Positions 8,176-16,645 of a stretch of DNA of 64,000 nt are shown here, piece after piece. Under the pieces are notes generated by a model that saw only the letters and a list, made by a program, of their open reading frames with translations, was not told where the DNA came from and did no database searches. How positions within the stretch are numbered: the first letter of the stretch is position 1; the number at the start of each line of letters is the position of its first letter. This DNA comes from Pseudomonas sp. Ant30-3 (lineage in GTDB: Bacteria; Pseudomonadota; Gammaproteobacteria; Pseudomonadales; Pseudomonadaceae), in contig NZ_JMCL01000018.1 in assembly GCF_000690905.1 (NCBI RefSeq), positions 1 to 64,000 of the forward strand, in the 5' to 3' direction. A program made the position numbers and the translations under genes.

Positions 8176-9486
8176 ATGCAACCGCAAACCCTCACCGGGC
8201 AGGCGTCGTTGGTGGCGCCCAGCCGCAAGCGATTTTTCATCATGGTGCTGTTGTTCATCACCGTGGTCATCAACTACCTGGACCGCAGCAACCTGTCGAT
8301 TGCCGCCCCGGCGCTGACCAGCGAACTGGGAATCGACCCGATCCACGTCGGCCTGATCTTCTCCGCGTTCGGCTGGACCTACGCCGCCATGCAGATCCCC
8401 GGCGGCTGGCTGGTGGACCGCGTGCCGCCACGTATTCTCTACAGCGTCGCGCTGCTGCTGTGGTCGATCGCCACGGTGATGCTCGGCTTCGCCGCCAGTT
8501 TCATCGCGTTGTTCGTGCTGCGCATGGCCGTTGGTGCGCTCGAAGCGCCGGCGTACCCGATCAACAGCCGCGTGGTCACCACCTGGTTTCCGGAGCGCGA
8601 ACGCGCCACGGCGATCGGTTTCTACACCTCGGGACAATTTGTCGGTCTGGCATTTCTGACGCCGGTGCTGGCCTGGCTGCAGCATCAGTATGGCTGGCAC
8701 ATGGTGTTCGTCAGCACCGGTGCGGTGGGCATTCTCTGGGCGGTGATCTGGTACGCGGTGTATCGCGAGCCACGGGATTTCAAGGGTGTCAATGACGCCG
8801 AAATCGAGCTGATCCGCGAAGGTGGCGGGTTAGTGGACATCCAGGCCGAACAGGCCAAGGTCAAAGCCAAGTTCAGCTGGACCGATCTCGGCATTGTGCT
8901 GACCAAACGCAAACTCTGGGGCATCTACCTCGGCCAGTTCTGCCTCAATTCGACCTTGTGGTTTTTCCTGACGTGGTTCCCGACCTACCTGGTGAAATAC
9001 CGTGGCATGGATTTCATCAAGTCCGGCCTGCTGGCGTCGCTGCCGTTTCTCGCGGCCTTCGTCGGTGTGCTGTGCTCGGGTTTCTTTTCCGATTTTTTGA
9101 TCCGGCGCGGCTACACCGTGGGTTTCGCGCGCAAACTGCCGATCATCGGCGGCCTGCTGATTTCGACCTCGATCATCGGCGCCAACTTTGTTGACTCGAC
9201 GCCGCTGGTGATTGCATTCCTGGCGTTGGCATTTTTCGGCAACGGCCTGGCATCGATCACCTGGTCGCTGGTGTCCACCTTGGCACCGGCGCGGTTGCTG
9301 GGGCTGACCGGTGGCGTGTTCAACTTCATCGGTAACCTGTCAGCGATCACCACGCCAATCGTCATCGGTTTTCTCGCCACCGGAGACTCGTTCGCGCCGG
9401 CGATCACCTACATCTCGGTTCTCGCATTGATCGGTGCACTTTCCTACGTGTTACTGGTGGGCAAGGTCGAGCGGATCAAGTTGTAG
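8176..9486 (+). CDS. dgoT: MFS D-galactonate/hexuronate-type transporter
   Basis: Imports galactonate by proton symport, inferred from operon position and from membership of the anion:cation symporter branch of the MFS. The 436-residue protein has twelve predicted helices. It contains the ACS signature around VVINYLDRSNLSIAAPAL, the A-motif-like GGWLVDRVPPRILYS, and PAYPINSRVVTTWFPERERA after helix 4, all typical of DgoT/ExuT/GudP relatives. The sequence alone does not separate galactonate from glucarate carriers; the neighbours decide. About 200 bases with a REP element separate it from dgoD. Confidence 0.88.
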   Translation: MQPQTLTGQASLVAPSRKRFFIMVLLFITVVINYLDRSNLSIAAPALTSELGIDPIHVGLIFSAFGWTYAAMQIPGGWLVDRVPPRILYSVALLLWSIATVMLGFAASFIALFVLRMAVGALEAPAYPINSRVVTTWFPERERATAIGFYTSGQFVGLAFLTPVLAWLQHQYGWHMVFVSTGAVGILWAVIWYAVYREPRDFKGVNDAEIELIREGGGLVDIQAEQAKVKAKFSWTDLGIVLTKRKLWGIYLGQFCLNSTLWFFLTWFPTYLVKYRGMDFIKSGLLASLPFLAAFVGVLCSGFFSDFLIRRGYTVGFARKLPIIGGLLISTSIIGANFVDSTPLVIAFLALAFFGNGLASITWSLVSTLAPARLLGLTGGVFNFIGNLSAITTPIVIGFLATGDSFAPAITYISVLALIGALSYVLLVGKVERIKL

Positions 9487-9546
9487 TCGCAGCCGTCGGG
9501 CGACCATAATGCCGCCCGTTCACTTGCTCAACGGTAAAGGCTGGAT

Positions 9547-10353
9547 ATGCAGGAAGACGCCCCAAAAATCGCCAAGGACGCCGCTCCGACTGGCACCCAG
9601 ACATTGCTTCGCGGTCTCGGTGTGGTTCAGGCCGTGGCCAGTGGCGCCCGCGATCTCAAGGAAATCGCCCGGCTGATCGGCACCACGCGCAGCACTACCC
9701 ATCGTCTGGCCAGTTGCCTGGTGGACGAACGCTATTTACGCGTGGTGCCGCAGGTCGGCTATCTGCTGGGGCCGAAGCTGATCGAGTTGGGTTTTCAGGC
9801 GCGTGAAGAATTGCCGCTGGTTACCCTCGCTGCTCCGTATCTGGATGAGCTGTCGGCGTTGACCGGCGACACCATTCACTTGGCGATTCGTGAAGGCGAC
9901 GAGGTGCTTTACCTGCACAAAAATCCGGGGCGCAATGGCCCGGAAATGCGCTCGCGGGTCGGCCATCGCATGCCGCTGGCGCGCACCGGGATCGGCAAAG
10001 CGTTAATGCTGGATGACACCCGGCAAGAGTGGCAGCGACTGTACGAAGTCAGCCTGCCGGCGGGTGGGAAAAATCAGTTCTGGCCGCTGCACCCTGAACA
10101 ATCCTGGGAGCAGTTTCAGCAGCGCATGGTCGAGTATGTCGCGGGTGGTTACGCCTTTGACCTGGAAGACAACGAGCCGTCGATCCGCTGTGTGGCGGCG
10201 CCGATTCGCGATGCCAGCAAACGCATCGTCGCCGGCATCAGCATCGCCAGCACCGTACCGTACATGCCGCTGGAAAAAATGGCCGAGCTGATTCCCCTGA
10301 TCAAAGGGGTCACAGCCCGGCTCTCGGCGGAGCTGGGGCTGAAGATAGCTTGA
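9547..10353 (+). CDS. IclR-family transcriptional regulator of the galactonate genes
   Basis: A 268-residue DNA-binding regulator. An N-terminal winged helix-turn-helix (about residues 20-80: TLLRGLGVVQAVASG, LKEIARLIGTTRSTTHRLAS) is followed by the IclR effector domain (LGFQAREELPLVTLAAPYLD, GDTIHLAIREGDEVLYLHK, MPLARTGIGKALML, SIRCVAAPIRDASKRIVAGI). It follows dgoT by 60 bases in the same direction, so it most likely senses galactonate or an intermediate and controls this operon. The E. coli DgoR is a GntR protein, so the control here is of a different kind. Confidence 0.88.
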   Translation: MQEDAPKIAKDAAPTGTQTLLRGLGVVQAVASGARDLKEIARLIGTTRSTTHRLASCLVDERYLRVVPQVGYLLGPKLIELGFQAREELPLVTLAAPYLDELSALTGDTIHLAIREGDEVLYLHKNPGRNGPEMRSRVGHRMPLARTGIGKALMLDDTRQEWQRLYEVSLPAGGKNQFWPLHPEQSWEQFQQRMVEYVAGGYAFDLEDNEPSIRCVAAPIRDASKRIVAGISIASTVPYMPLEKMAELIPLIKGVTARLSAELGLKIA

Positions 10354-10357
10354 AGGA

Positions 10358-11410
10358 TCAGGCTTTCAGGGTCGCCATGTCGATCACGAAGCGGTACTTC
10401 ACGTCACCGGCAATCATGCGGGTGTAGGCTTCGTTGATCTGACGGATGTCGAGCATTTCGATGTCGCAGGTGATGTCGTGCTCGGCGCAGAAATCCAGCA
10501 CTTCCTGGGTTTCCGCGATTCCGCCGATCAGCGAGCCGGCCAATACGCGACGGCTCATCACCAGCTTGCCGGCATGTACCGGTGGCTCAACCGGTTCAAT
10601 CAGGCCGACCAGGATGTGCACGCCGTCGAAACGCAGCGTATCCAGGTAGGGATTGAGGTCGTGTTGCACCGGAATGGTGTCGAGCAGGAAATCGAAATGT
10701 CCGGCGGCGGCTTTCATCTGTTCAGCATCGGTGGACACGATGACGTGATCCGCACCTTGGCGACGGCCTTCCTCAGCCTTGCTTGCCGAGCGAGTGAACA
10801 ACGTCACTTCCGCGCCCATGGCTTTGGCGAACTTGATGCCCATGTGGCCGAGGCCGCCCATGCCGAGGATGCCGACCTTGTCACCGGCCTTGACGCCGTA
10901 ATGCTTGAGCGGCGAATAGGTGGTGATACCGGCGCAGAGAATCGGCGCGGCGCTGGCCAGGTCAAGCTTCTCCGGGATGCGTACGACAAAATGCTCGCTG
11001 ACCACGATGCTGTCGGAATACCCGCCCATGGTGTTGCTGCCGTCCACGCGGTCCGGGGTGGCGTAGGTCATGGTCGGACCTTCGAGGCAGTATTGCTCGA
11101 GGTTTGACTGGCAGGCTTCGCAGCTGCGGCACGAGTCGACCATGCAGCCCACACCGACCAGGTCGCCGATTTTGTGTTGGGTGACGTTCGCACCGACTGC
11201 GGTAACTTTGCCTACGATCTCGTGACCCGGCATCAGCGGATAAACAGCAATGCCCCACTCGTTGCGGGCCTGGTGGATGTCGGAATGGCAAACGCCACAG
11301 TAAAGAATGTCGATCGCCACGTCGTCGGCGCGCGGGCTGCGACGTTCGAATTTCATCGGGGCGAGGGGAGTGGTTGCTGACTGGGCGGCGTAGCCGATGG
11401 CGGTGTACAT
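10358..11410 (-). CDS. Zinc-dependent NAD(P) alcohol dehydrogenase (YahK/CAD-like)
   Basis: A 350-residue cytosolic medium-chain dehydrogenase that should reduce aldehydes or oxidise alcohols with NADP(H). The catalytic zinc ligands are Cys in YCGVCHSDIHQARNEWG and the His-Glu pair in MPGHEIVG. Four Cys in CMVDSCRSCEACQ and EQYC hold the structural zinc. The nucleotide fold is GILGMGGLGHMGIKFAKAMG. Similarity is closest to YahK and cinnamyl-alcohol dehydrogenases. I chose MYTAIGYAAQ, which matches the family N-terminus; an in-frame extension to 11500 has no family counterpart. An AraC regulator is divergently transcribed next door. Confidence 0.92.
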   Translation of the reverse strand: MYTAIGYAAQSATTPLAPMKFERRSPRADDVAIDILYCGVCHSDIHQARNEWGIAVYPLMPGHEIVGKVTAVGANVTQHKIGDLVGVGCMVDSCRSCEACQSNLEQYCLEGPTMTYATPDRVDGSNTMGGYSDSIVVSEHFVVRIPEKLDLASAAPILCAGITTYSPLKHYGVKAGDKVGILGMGGLGHMGIKFAKAMGAEVTLFTRSASKAEEGRRQGADHVIVSTDAEQMKAAAGHFDFLLDTIPVQHDLNPYLDTLRFDGVHILVGLIEPVEPPVHAGKLVMSRRVLAGSLIGGIAETQEVLDFCAEHDITCDIEMLDIRQINEAYTRMIAGDVKYRFVIDMATLKA

Positions 11411-11603
11411 AGTGAACCTCGCAAATGCAGTGACAAGTGAGGCTGTGAAGTCTGGGCGCCCAGCCCCGGTGTCGGCCATGACGATTCCTACGGCAGTCAT
11501 GCCTAATCCTCCGGGATGTGCCTTCGATTGGTCGCATTGAGCGTCAGACCTGCGATGATGCTTTCATGCCTTTTTCCTTGATTTTTTCCGTGCAGGGTTT
11601 TCC

Positions 11604-12494
11604 ATGTTGTTGACCCGTCATCTCGACGCCAACGCCACGTTGGTGTCATTGGTCCAGCCGCTGACCACGCGCGACGGCTTCGCACCGACCGCGTTGCCAG
11701 GCGTGCAGGTACTGCGTGCCAGTTGCGATGTTGCGCGGGGGCCGCAGATCTACGAGCCAAGCCTGGTGATCATCGCCCAAGGCAGCAAACTGGCGTATCT
11801 GGGCCCGCGGACGCTGGAATACGGTGCCGGGCATTATCTGATTCAGGCGCTGCCGGTGCCTTTCGAGTGCGAAACGTTTGCCGCGCCAGATGGCCCTATG
11901 TTGGGCGTTTCCATCGCGATCGATCGCGTGCTGCTCGGTGAGCTGGTATTGGCCATGGGCCTGGCGCCGGGTAGAAATATCCAGGCGCAAACCCCCGAGT
12001 CGATGACCTCGGCCGTGCTCGATGATGCGATGCGCGGTTGCGTCGAGAGGCTCTTGCGCTGTCTGCACGATCCACTGGAATGCCAGATCATGGGGCAGGC
12101 TCGTTTGCGCGAATTGCTGTTCGTGGCGTTACGCGGGCCGCAAGCCGATGTGTTACGGGCGCTGGTGGAGCAGCAAGGGCAGTTCGCGCGAATCGCTGCG
12201 TCACTGAATCATCTGCACGCGCATTACACCGAACCGTTGAACGTCGAAACCCTGGCCAGTTGCGCCAACATGAGTGCCTCGACCTTTCATGAGCATTTCA
12301 AGCGCAGTACGTTGTTGTCACCGGTGCAGTATTTGAAACGATTGCGCTTGCTCAAGGCGCAGACCTTGCTGGTCGCGGAGGGGCTGGGTGTGGCGCAGGT
12401 TGCTCATCGGGTCGGGTATCAAAGTACGTCGCAGTTCAGCCGCGAGTACAAGCGTTACTTCGAGCGCAGCCCGGGGGGTGAGCGCGCGGCCTGA
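11604..12494 (+). CDS. AraC-family transcriptional regulator
   Basis: A 296-residue regulator. Residues about 20-180 form the AraC N-terminal arm (PF06719 type: RASCDVARGPQIYEPSLVII, GSKLAYLGPRTLEYGAGHYL), which binds an effector. The C-terminal 100 residues hold two helix-turn-helix motifs (LNVETLASCANMSASTFHEH and GVAQVAHRVGYQSTSQFSRE). It is divergent from the alcohol dehydrogenase with about 190 bases between start codons, an arrangement that commonly means it activates that gene in response to an aldehyde or alcohol. Confidence 0.92.
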   Translation: MLLTRHLDANATLVSLVQPLTTRDGFAPTALPGVQVLRASCDVARGPQIYEPSLVIIAQGSKLAYLGPRTLEYGAGHYLIQALPVPFECETFAAPDGPMLGVSIAIDRVLLGELVLAMGLAPGRNIQAQTPESMTSAVLDDAMRGCVERLLRCLHDPLECQIMGQARLRELLFVALRGPQADVLRALVEQQGQFARIAASLNHLHAHYTEPLNVETLASCANMSASTFHEHFKRSTLLSPVQYLKRLRLLKAQTLLVAEGLGVAQVAHRVGYQSTSQFSREYKRYFERSPGGERAA

Positions 12495-12508
12495 TTCACG
12501 GTAATTAC

Positions 12509-12600
12509 TTGTAGGAGCCGGCTTGCTGGCGATTGCGTTAGGTCAGTCGACATCTGATTATCTGGGCGGACGCTATCGCCAGCAAGCCGGCTCCTACAAA
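12509..12600. repeat. REP-type inverted repeat, TAGGAGCCGGCTTGCTGG family
   Basis: TTGTAGGAGCCGGCTTGCTG pairs with CAGCAAGCCGGCTCCTACAA; the arms are perfect and about 45 bases apart. It fills the gap between the convergent AraC regulator and ETF-QO genes. Confidence 0.9.
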
Positions 12601-12626
12601 GAGTGTGTCGTCTGAATCCCGGGCAA

Positions 12627-12653
12627 CAAAAAGGCCCCCGTTTCGGGAGCCTT
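12627..12653 (-). terminator. Rho-independent terminator of the ETF-QO gene
   Basis: Read on the minus strand, AAGGCTCCCGAAACGGGGGC forms a GC-rich stem and is followed by CCTTTTTG. It lies about 20 bases after the ETF-QO stop codon. Confidence 0.85.
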
Positions 12654-12671
12654 GATGTTCAGGCGTTCAAG

Positions 12672-14336
12672 TTACATGTTCGGGTAAGTCGGGCCGCCAG
12701 CACCTTCCGGTGCCACCCAGGTGATGTTCTGTGCAGGGTCCTTGATGTCGCAGGTCTTGCAGTGAACGCAGTTCTGGGCGTTGATCTGGAAGCGCTTCTC
12801 GCCGTCCTCCTTGGTGATCACTTCGTACACGCCGGCCGGGCAATAGCGCTGCGCAGGCTCATCGTAGAGTGGCAGGTTTTTGCCGATCGGGATGCTCGGG
12901 TCGGTCAGCTTCAGGTGGCAGGGTTGTTCTTCTTCATGGTTGGTACCGGAGATGAACACCGAGCTGAGTTTGTCGAAGCTGATCTTGCCATCCGGTTTCG
13001 GGTAGTCGATCTTCTTGCAGTCCGCCGCGAGTTTCAGGCACGCATAATCCGGCTTGTTGTCGTGCAAGGTGAACGGCAGCTTGCCGCCGAAGATGTTCTG
13101 GTCGAGCCAGTTGAAACCGCCGCCGACAATGGCGCCATATTTGTGGATCGCCGGCCCGAAGTTGCGGCTGGCGAACAATTCGTCGTAGAGCCAGCTCTTC
13201 TTGAACGCGTCGACGTAAGTGGTCAGTTCTTCGGTGCCGTCTTTCTCGGCGAACAGTGCCTCGGCCACGGATTCAGCGGCGAGCATGCCGGACTTCATCG
13301 CCGTGTGGCTGCCTTTGATCTTGGCGAAGTTCAGGGTACCGAGGTCGCAGCCGATCAACGCGCCGCCCTTGAAGACCATTTTCGGCAGCGAATTCAGGCC
13401 ACCTTTGCAGATCGCGCGGGCGCCGTAGCTGACGCGTTTGCCGCCTTCCAGGTACTGCTTGAGCACCGGGTGATGCTTGAGGCGCTGGAATTCGTCGAAC
13501 GGCGACAGGAAGGTGTTGCTGTAGGAAAGATCGATGATCAGGCCAACCACGACCTGATTGTTTTCCAGGTGATAGAGGAACGAGCCGCCGGTGTTTTCGC
13601 TGCCCATGATGTCCATCGGCCAACCGGCGGTGTGCACAACCAGGCCTGGCTGATGCTTGGCCGGGTCGATGTCCCAGATCTCTTTCAGGCCGATGCCGTA
13701 GTGCTGGGCGTCGGCGTCGCTGTCGAGGTTGAAGCGCTTGATCAATTGCTTGCCGATGTGTCCGCGGCAGCCCTCGGCGAACAGCGTGTACTTGCCGCGC
13801 AATTCCATGCCTGGCGTGTACAGGCCTTCTTTCGGATGACCTTCGCGGTCAACCCCGAGATCGCCGGTGATGATCCCGCGGACCACGCCGTTCTCGTCGA
13901 ACAGCGCTTCCTGAGCGGCGAAGCCCGGGTAGATTTCAACGCCGAGGTTTTCCGCCTGTTGTGCCAGCCAGCGGCACAGGTTGCCCAGCGAAATGATGTA
14001 GTTGCCTTCGTTGTGCATGGTCTTGGGCACAAAGAAGTCAGGAATTTTTTGCGCGCTCTCGGCGTTTTTCAACACGAAGATATCGTCGCGGGTGACGGGC
14101 GTATGCAACGGCGCGCCGAGTTCTTTCCAATCCGGGAACAGTTCGTTCAGGGCGCGGGGTTCGAATACCGCACCGGAAAGAATGTGAGCACCGACTTCGG
14201 AGCCTTTTTCGACCACGCAGACGCTGATTTCCTTACCGGCTTCGGCGGCCTTCTGCTTCAAGCGGCAGGCGGCTGACAAACCAGCGGGGCCGGCACCGAC
14301 GATGACCACGTCGAATTCCATGTATTCGCGTTCCAC
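12672..14336 (-). CDS. etfD: Electron transfer flavoprotein-ubiquinone oxidoreductase
   Basis: Membrane-associated iron-sulfur flavoprotein that takes electrons from reduced ETF and gives them to ubiquinone, linking acyl-CoA and other dehydrogenases to respiration. The 554-residue protein has the usual length. Its FAD-binding start is VVIVGAGPAGLSAACRLKQ, GCDLGTLNFAKIKG is in the middle, and near the C-terminus the 4Fe-4S ligands appear as YCPAGVYEV and CVHCKTCDIKDP. It is divergent from etfBA across a 546-base spacer with a PsrA-type box. The symbol etfD is one of several in use for ETF-QO. Confidence 0.96.
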   Translation of the reverse strand: MEREYMEFDVVIVGAGPAGLSAACRLKQKAAEAGKEISVCVVEKGSEVGAHILSGAVFEPRALNELFPDWKELGAPLHTPVTRDDIFVLKNAESAQKIPDFFVPKTMHNEGNYIISLGNLCRWLAQQAENLGVEIYPGFAAQEALFDENGVVRGIITGDLGVDREGHPKEGLYTPGMELRGKYTLFAEGCRGHIGKQLIKRFNLDSDADAQHYGIGLKEIWDIDPAKHQPGLVVHTAGWPMDIMGSENTGGSFLYHLENNQVVVGLIIDLSYSNTFLSPFDEFQRLKHHPVLKQYLEGGKRVSYGARAICKGGLNSLPKMVFKGGALIGCDLGTLNFAKIKGSHTAMKSGMLAAESVAEALFAEKDGTEELTTYVDAFKKSWLYDELFASRNFGPAIHKYGAIVGGGFNWLDQNIFGGKLPFTLHDNKPDYACLKLAADCKKIDYPKPDGKISFDKLSSVFISGTNHEEEQPCHLKLTDPSIPIGKNLPLYDEPAQRYCPAGVYEVITKEDGEKRFQINAQNCVHCKTCDIKDPAQNITWVAPEGAGGPTYPNM

Positions 14337-14462
14337 AGGCTATCTCCTACTCAAGGCTCAACAGTTTTTTTTCTAATTGGAGGTTTGGTGTCGCATCCAT
14401 GAATTCCCGCGCAGGGCGCAGAACAGGACAATCGATAGACCACCTTTCTCTCTGGGTGGCGC

Positions 14463-14491
14463 ATTATATCTACACCACTTGCAGCGTCCAA
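14463..14491 (-). promoter_or_regulatory. Sigma-70 promoter of the ETF-QO gene
   Basis: On the minus strand, -35 TTGGAC (14486-14491) and a perfect -10 TATAAT (14463-14468) are separated by exactly 17 bases. Transcription would start near 14456, giving a leader of about 120 bases before the ATG at 14336. Confidence 0.8.
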
Positions 14492-14493
14492 TA

Positions 14494-14507
14494 CAAACGT
14501 TTGTTTG
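14494..14507. promoter_or_regulatory. PsrA-type operator, CAAAC-N4-GTTTG
   Basis: The sequence CAAACGTTTGTTTG is an exact fit to the published Pseudomonas PsrA consensus (G/CAAAC, 2-4 bases, GTTTG/C). It sits two bases upstream of the -35 of the ETF-QO promoter. PsrA is the TetR-type sensor of long-chain fatty acyl groups, and the ETF genes of P. aeruginosa are reported members of its regulon. Confidence 0.75.
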
Positions 14508-14570
14508 AATCGGCTCCAGGCCAGAGAAATCAAAGTCACCGTGGCTTATGAACGGCTATTTTGCCGTATT

Positions 14571-14592
14571 GACCGGAATAGGCGTTCCGGTC
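14571..14592. promoter_or_regulatory. Perfect 8-bp inverted repeat at a candidate etfBA promoter
   Basis: GACCGGAA and TTCCGGTC are perfect complements six bases apart. The left arm overlaps a possible -35 (TTGACC, 14570-14575) and the right arm ends beside a weak -10 (CAAGAT) 17 bases further on. This geometry suits a repressor operator or an RNA hairpin. The regulator is unknown. Confidence 0.5.
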
Positions 14593-14642
14593 AAGATACG
14601 GTCGGTTTTGCGCTCGCCGTAGGCTGACTGCAGGTTTCAGGA

Positions 14643-14808
14643 GCACCTCTAAAGGCAGGGCGATGGCGGTACAGGTGATGCGCAGCGCAGGTTCGGCTCG
14701 CAGTTTACACGCCACGATCGGTAATGACTTGTCGGTCACCACTGACGGACGGTCATTAACCGCGTGAGCTGCATTCACCTGCTCAGTTGCCAGCGTTTTT
14801 AGAGGTGC
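14643..14808 (+). other. Nested long inverted repeat, candidate structured leader or ncRNA
   Basis: Three arm pairs nest in order: GCACCTCTAAA with TTTAGAGGTGC (14643-14653 and 14798-14808, perfect), CAGGTGATGC with GCATTCACCTG (14672-14681 and 14771-14781), and CGGTAATGAC with GTCATTAACCG (14719-14728 and 14752-14762). A small hairpin at about 14731-14746 sits at the centre. Such nesting is unlikely by chance and suggests a folded RNA in the etfBA leader, or a relic of a small palindromic element. Confidence 0.5.
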
Positions 14809-14882
14809 CCTTGCGCCGATGAGTATCAACCGCCAGGTTCGCCTAGGCGGCTTTCTTTTCACCGGAGAGTAACGAGGAATCC

Positions 14883-15632
14883 ATGAAGGTTCTTGTAGCT
14901 GTCAAACGCGTTGTTGATTACAACGTCAAGGTTCGCGTCAAGGCGGACAATTCCGGCGTCGACCTCGCCAACGTCAAGATGTCGATGAACCCGTTCTGCG
15001 AAATCGCAGTGGAAGAAGCCGTACGCCTGAAAGAAAAAGGTGTTGCGACTGAAATCGTCGTCGTCTCCATCGGCCCGACCACCGCTCAGGAGCAACTGCG
15101 CACCGCGCTGGCTCTGGGTGCCGATCGCGCCATCCTCGTCGAATCCGCTGAAGACCTGACTTCGCTGGCCGTTGCCAAGCTGCTCAAGGCTGTAGTCGAT
15201 AAGGAACAGCCTCAGCTGGTGATCCTTGGCAAACAGGCCATCGATAGCGACAACAACCAGACTGGCCAGATGCTCGCTGCATTGAGCGGTTATGGTCAGG
15301 GCACTTTCGCTTCGAAAGTCGAAGTGTCCGGCGACAGCGTTGCCGTGACCCGCGAAATCGACGGTGGCGCGCAGACAGTTTCCCTGAAACTGCCGGCCAT
15401 CGTCACCACCGACCTGCGTTTGAACGAGCCGCGTTACGCGTCCTTGCCAAACATCATGAAAGCCAAGAAGAAGCCTCTCGAAGTGCTGACTCCGGACGCT
15501 TTGGGCGTTTCCACCGCCTCCACCAACAAGACCGTAAAAGTCGAAGCGCCGGCTGCACGCAGCGCAGGCATCAAGGTCAAGTCCGTGGCTGAACTGGTTG
15601 AAAAACTCAAGAACGAAGCGAAGGTAATCTAA
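14883..15632 (+). CDS. etfB: Electron transfer flavoprotein beta subunit
   Basis: Small subunit of the soluble ETF heterodimer that collects electrons from acyl-CoA, sarcosine and related dehydrogenases. The 249-residue protein begins [20 protein letters not shown] and keeps [15 protein letters not shown], the AMP-binding [13 protein letters not shown] region and the recognition loop [20 protein letters not shown] with the conserved Leu and the partner contacts. The start has GGAGAG upstream. It abuts etfA: the stop TAA is followed directly by the etfA ATG. Confidence 0.97.
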   Translation: MKVLVAVKRVVDYNVKVRVKADNSGVDLANVKMSMNPFCEIAVEEAVRLKEKGVATEIVVVSIGPTTAQEQLRTALALGADRAILVESAEDLTSLAVAKLLKAVVDKEQPQLVILGKQAIDSDNNQTGQMLAALSGYGQGTFASKVEVSGDSVAVTREIDGGAQTVSLKLPAIVTTDLRLNEPRYASLPNIMKAKKKPLEVLTPDALGVSTASTNKTVKVEAPAARSAGIKVKSVAELVEKLKNEAKVI

Positions 15633-16562
15633 ATGACTATCTTGGTTATTGCTGAACACGACAACAAAGTGCTGGCCCCGGCCACGCTGAACACCGTGGC
15701 TGCTGCTGCCAAAATCGGCGGCGACATCCACGTTCTGGTTGCAGGTCAGGGCGCTGGCGCCGTGGCTGAAGCCGCTGCGAAAATCGCTGGCGTGGCAAAA
15801 GTGCTGGTGGCTGACAACGCCGCTTACGAGCATCAATTGCCGGAAAACGTTGCTCCACTCGTGGCCGAGCTGGGCGCTGGCTACAGCCACATCCTGGCCG
15901 CCGCGACCTCCAACGGCAAAAACATTCTGCCGCGCGTTGCCGCTCAGCTGGACGTTGACCAGATCTCCGAGATCATCTCGGTTGAAAGCGCCGATACCTT
16001 CAAGCGCCCGATCTACGCCGGTAACGCGATCGCCACCGTTCAGTCGAACGCGGCGATCAAAGTGATCACCGTGCGTGCCACCGGTTTCGATCCGGTTGCT
16101 GCGGAAGGTGGTTCGGCTGCCGTTGAAGCCGTGGCTGCTGCGCACAACGCTGGCACTTCGAGCTTTGTTGGCGAAGAGCTGGCAAAGTCCGATCGTCCGG
16201 AACTGACCGCTGCCAAGATCGTCGTTTCCGGCGGCCGCGGCATGCAGAACGGCGACAACTTCAAGCACCTGTACGCCCTGGCCGACAAGCTGGGCGCTGC
16301 CGTAGGTGCTTCCCGCGCCGCGGTCGACGCAGGTTTCGTACCCAACGACATGCAGGTCGGTCAGACCGGCAAGATCGTTGCGCCACAGCTGTACATCGCG
16401 GTCGGTATCTCCGGCGCGATTCAGCATTTGGCCGGCATGAAAGACTCCAAGGTGATCGTTGCGATCAACAAGGACGAAGAAGCGCCGATCTTCCAGGTGG
16501 CCGATTACGGCCTGGTCGCGGACTTGTTCGAAGCCATCCCCGAGTTGGAGAAGCTGGTCTAA
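15633..16562 (+). CDS. etfA: Electron transfer flavoprotein alpha subunit
   Basis: Large subunit of ETF, which binds the redox FAD and docks on ETF-QO. The 309-residue protein has the usual short bacterial length. The N-terminal half is a Rossmann-like domain with little conservation ([20 protein letters not shown]). The C-terminal FAD domain shows [54 protein letters not shown] and [20 protein letters not shown], the classic ETF-alpha signature. It is the second and last gene of the etfBA operon, followed by a terminator. Confidence 0.97.
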   Translation: MTILVIAEHDNKVLAPATLNTVAAAAKIGGDIHVLVAGQGAGAVAEAAAKIAGVAKVLVADNAAYEHQLPENVAPLVAELGAGYSHILAAATSNGKNILPRVAAQLDVDQISEIISVESADTFKRPIYAGNAIATVQSNAAIKVITVRATGFDPVAAEGGSAAVEAVAAAHNAGTSSFVGEELAKSDRPELTAAKIVVSGGRGMQNGDNFKHLYALADKLGAAVGASRAAVDAGFVPNDMQVGQTGKIVAPQLYIAVGISGAIQHLAGMKDSKVIVAINKDEEAPIFQVADYGLVADLFEAIPELEKLV

Positions 16563-16584
16563 TCCAGCCGCTTCACTTATAAAG

Positions 16585-16613
16585 AGCCCGGCCTTTTGGT
16601 CGGGTTTTTTTTG
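16585..16613 (+). terminator. Rho-independent terminator after etfA
   Basis: CCCGGCC and GGTCGGG pair across TTTT (with one G-T pair) and are followed by eight T residues, 20 bases after the etfA stop. Confidence 0.88.
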
Positions 16614-16645
16614 CCTTCTGAAACAGAGTTGGATAGGAGAGCGTC

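Larger units (their letters stand above)
14337..14882. other. 546-bp divergent control region between ETF-QO and etfBA
   Basis: No credible gene; the one frame of about 100 codons on the minus strand has no recognisable content. The region holds a good minus-strand promoter with a PsrA-like box, an 8-bp perfect inverted repeat beside a possible etfBA promoter, a nested long inverted repeat, and a stem-loop just before the etfB ribosome-binding site. These are listed separately. Confidence 0.8.

Noticed and set aside
12603..14276. A 557-codon frame on the plus strand
   Set aside because: It is the antisense shadow of the ETF-QO gene and has no known motifs.
14536..14862. Open frame of 108 codons on the minus strand in the etf spacer
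   Set aside because: It crosses the inverted repeats, has no ribosome-binding site and no recognisable sequence; the signals there are better explained as regulatory DNA or RNA.
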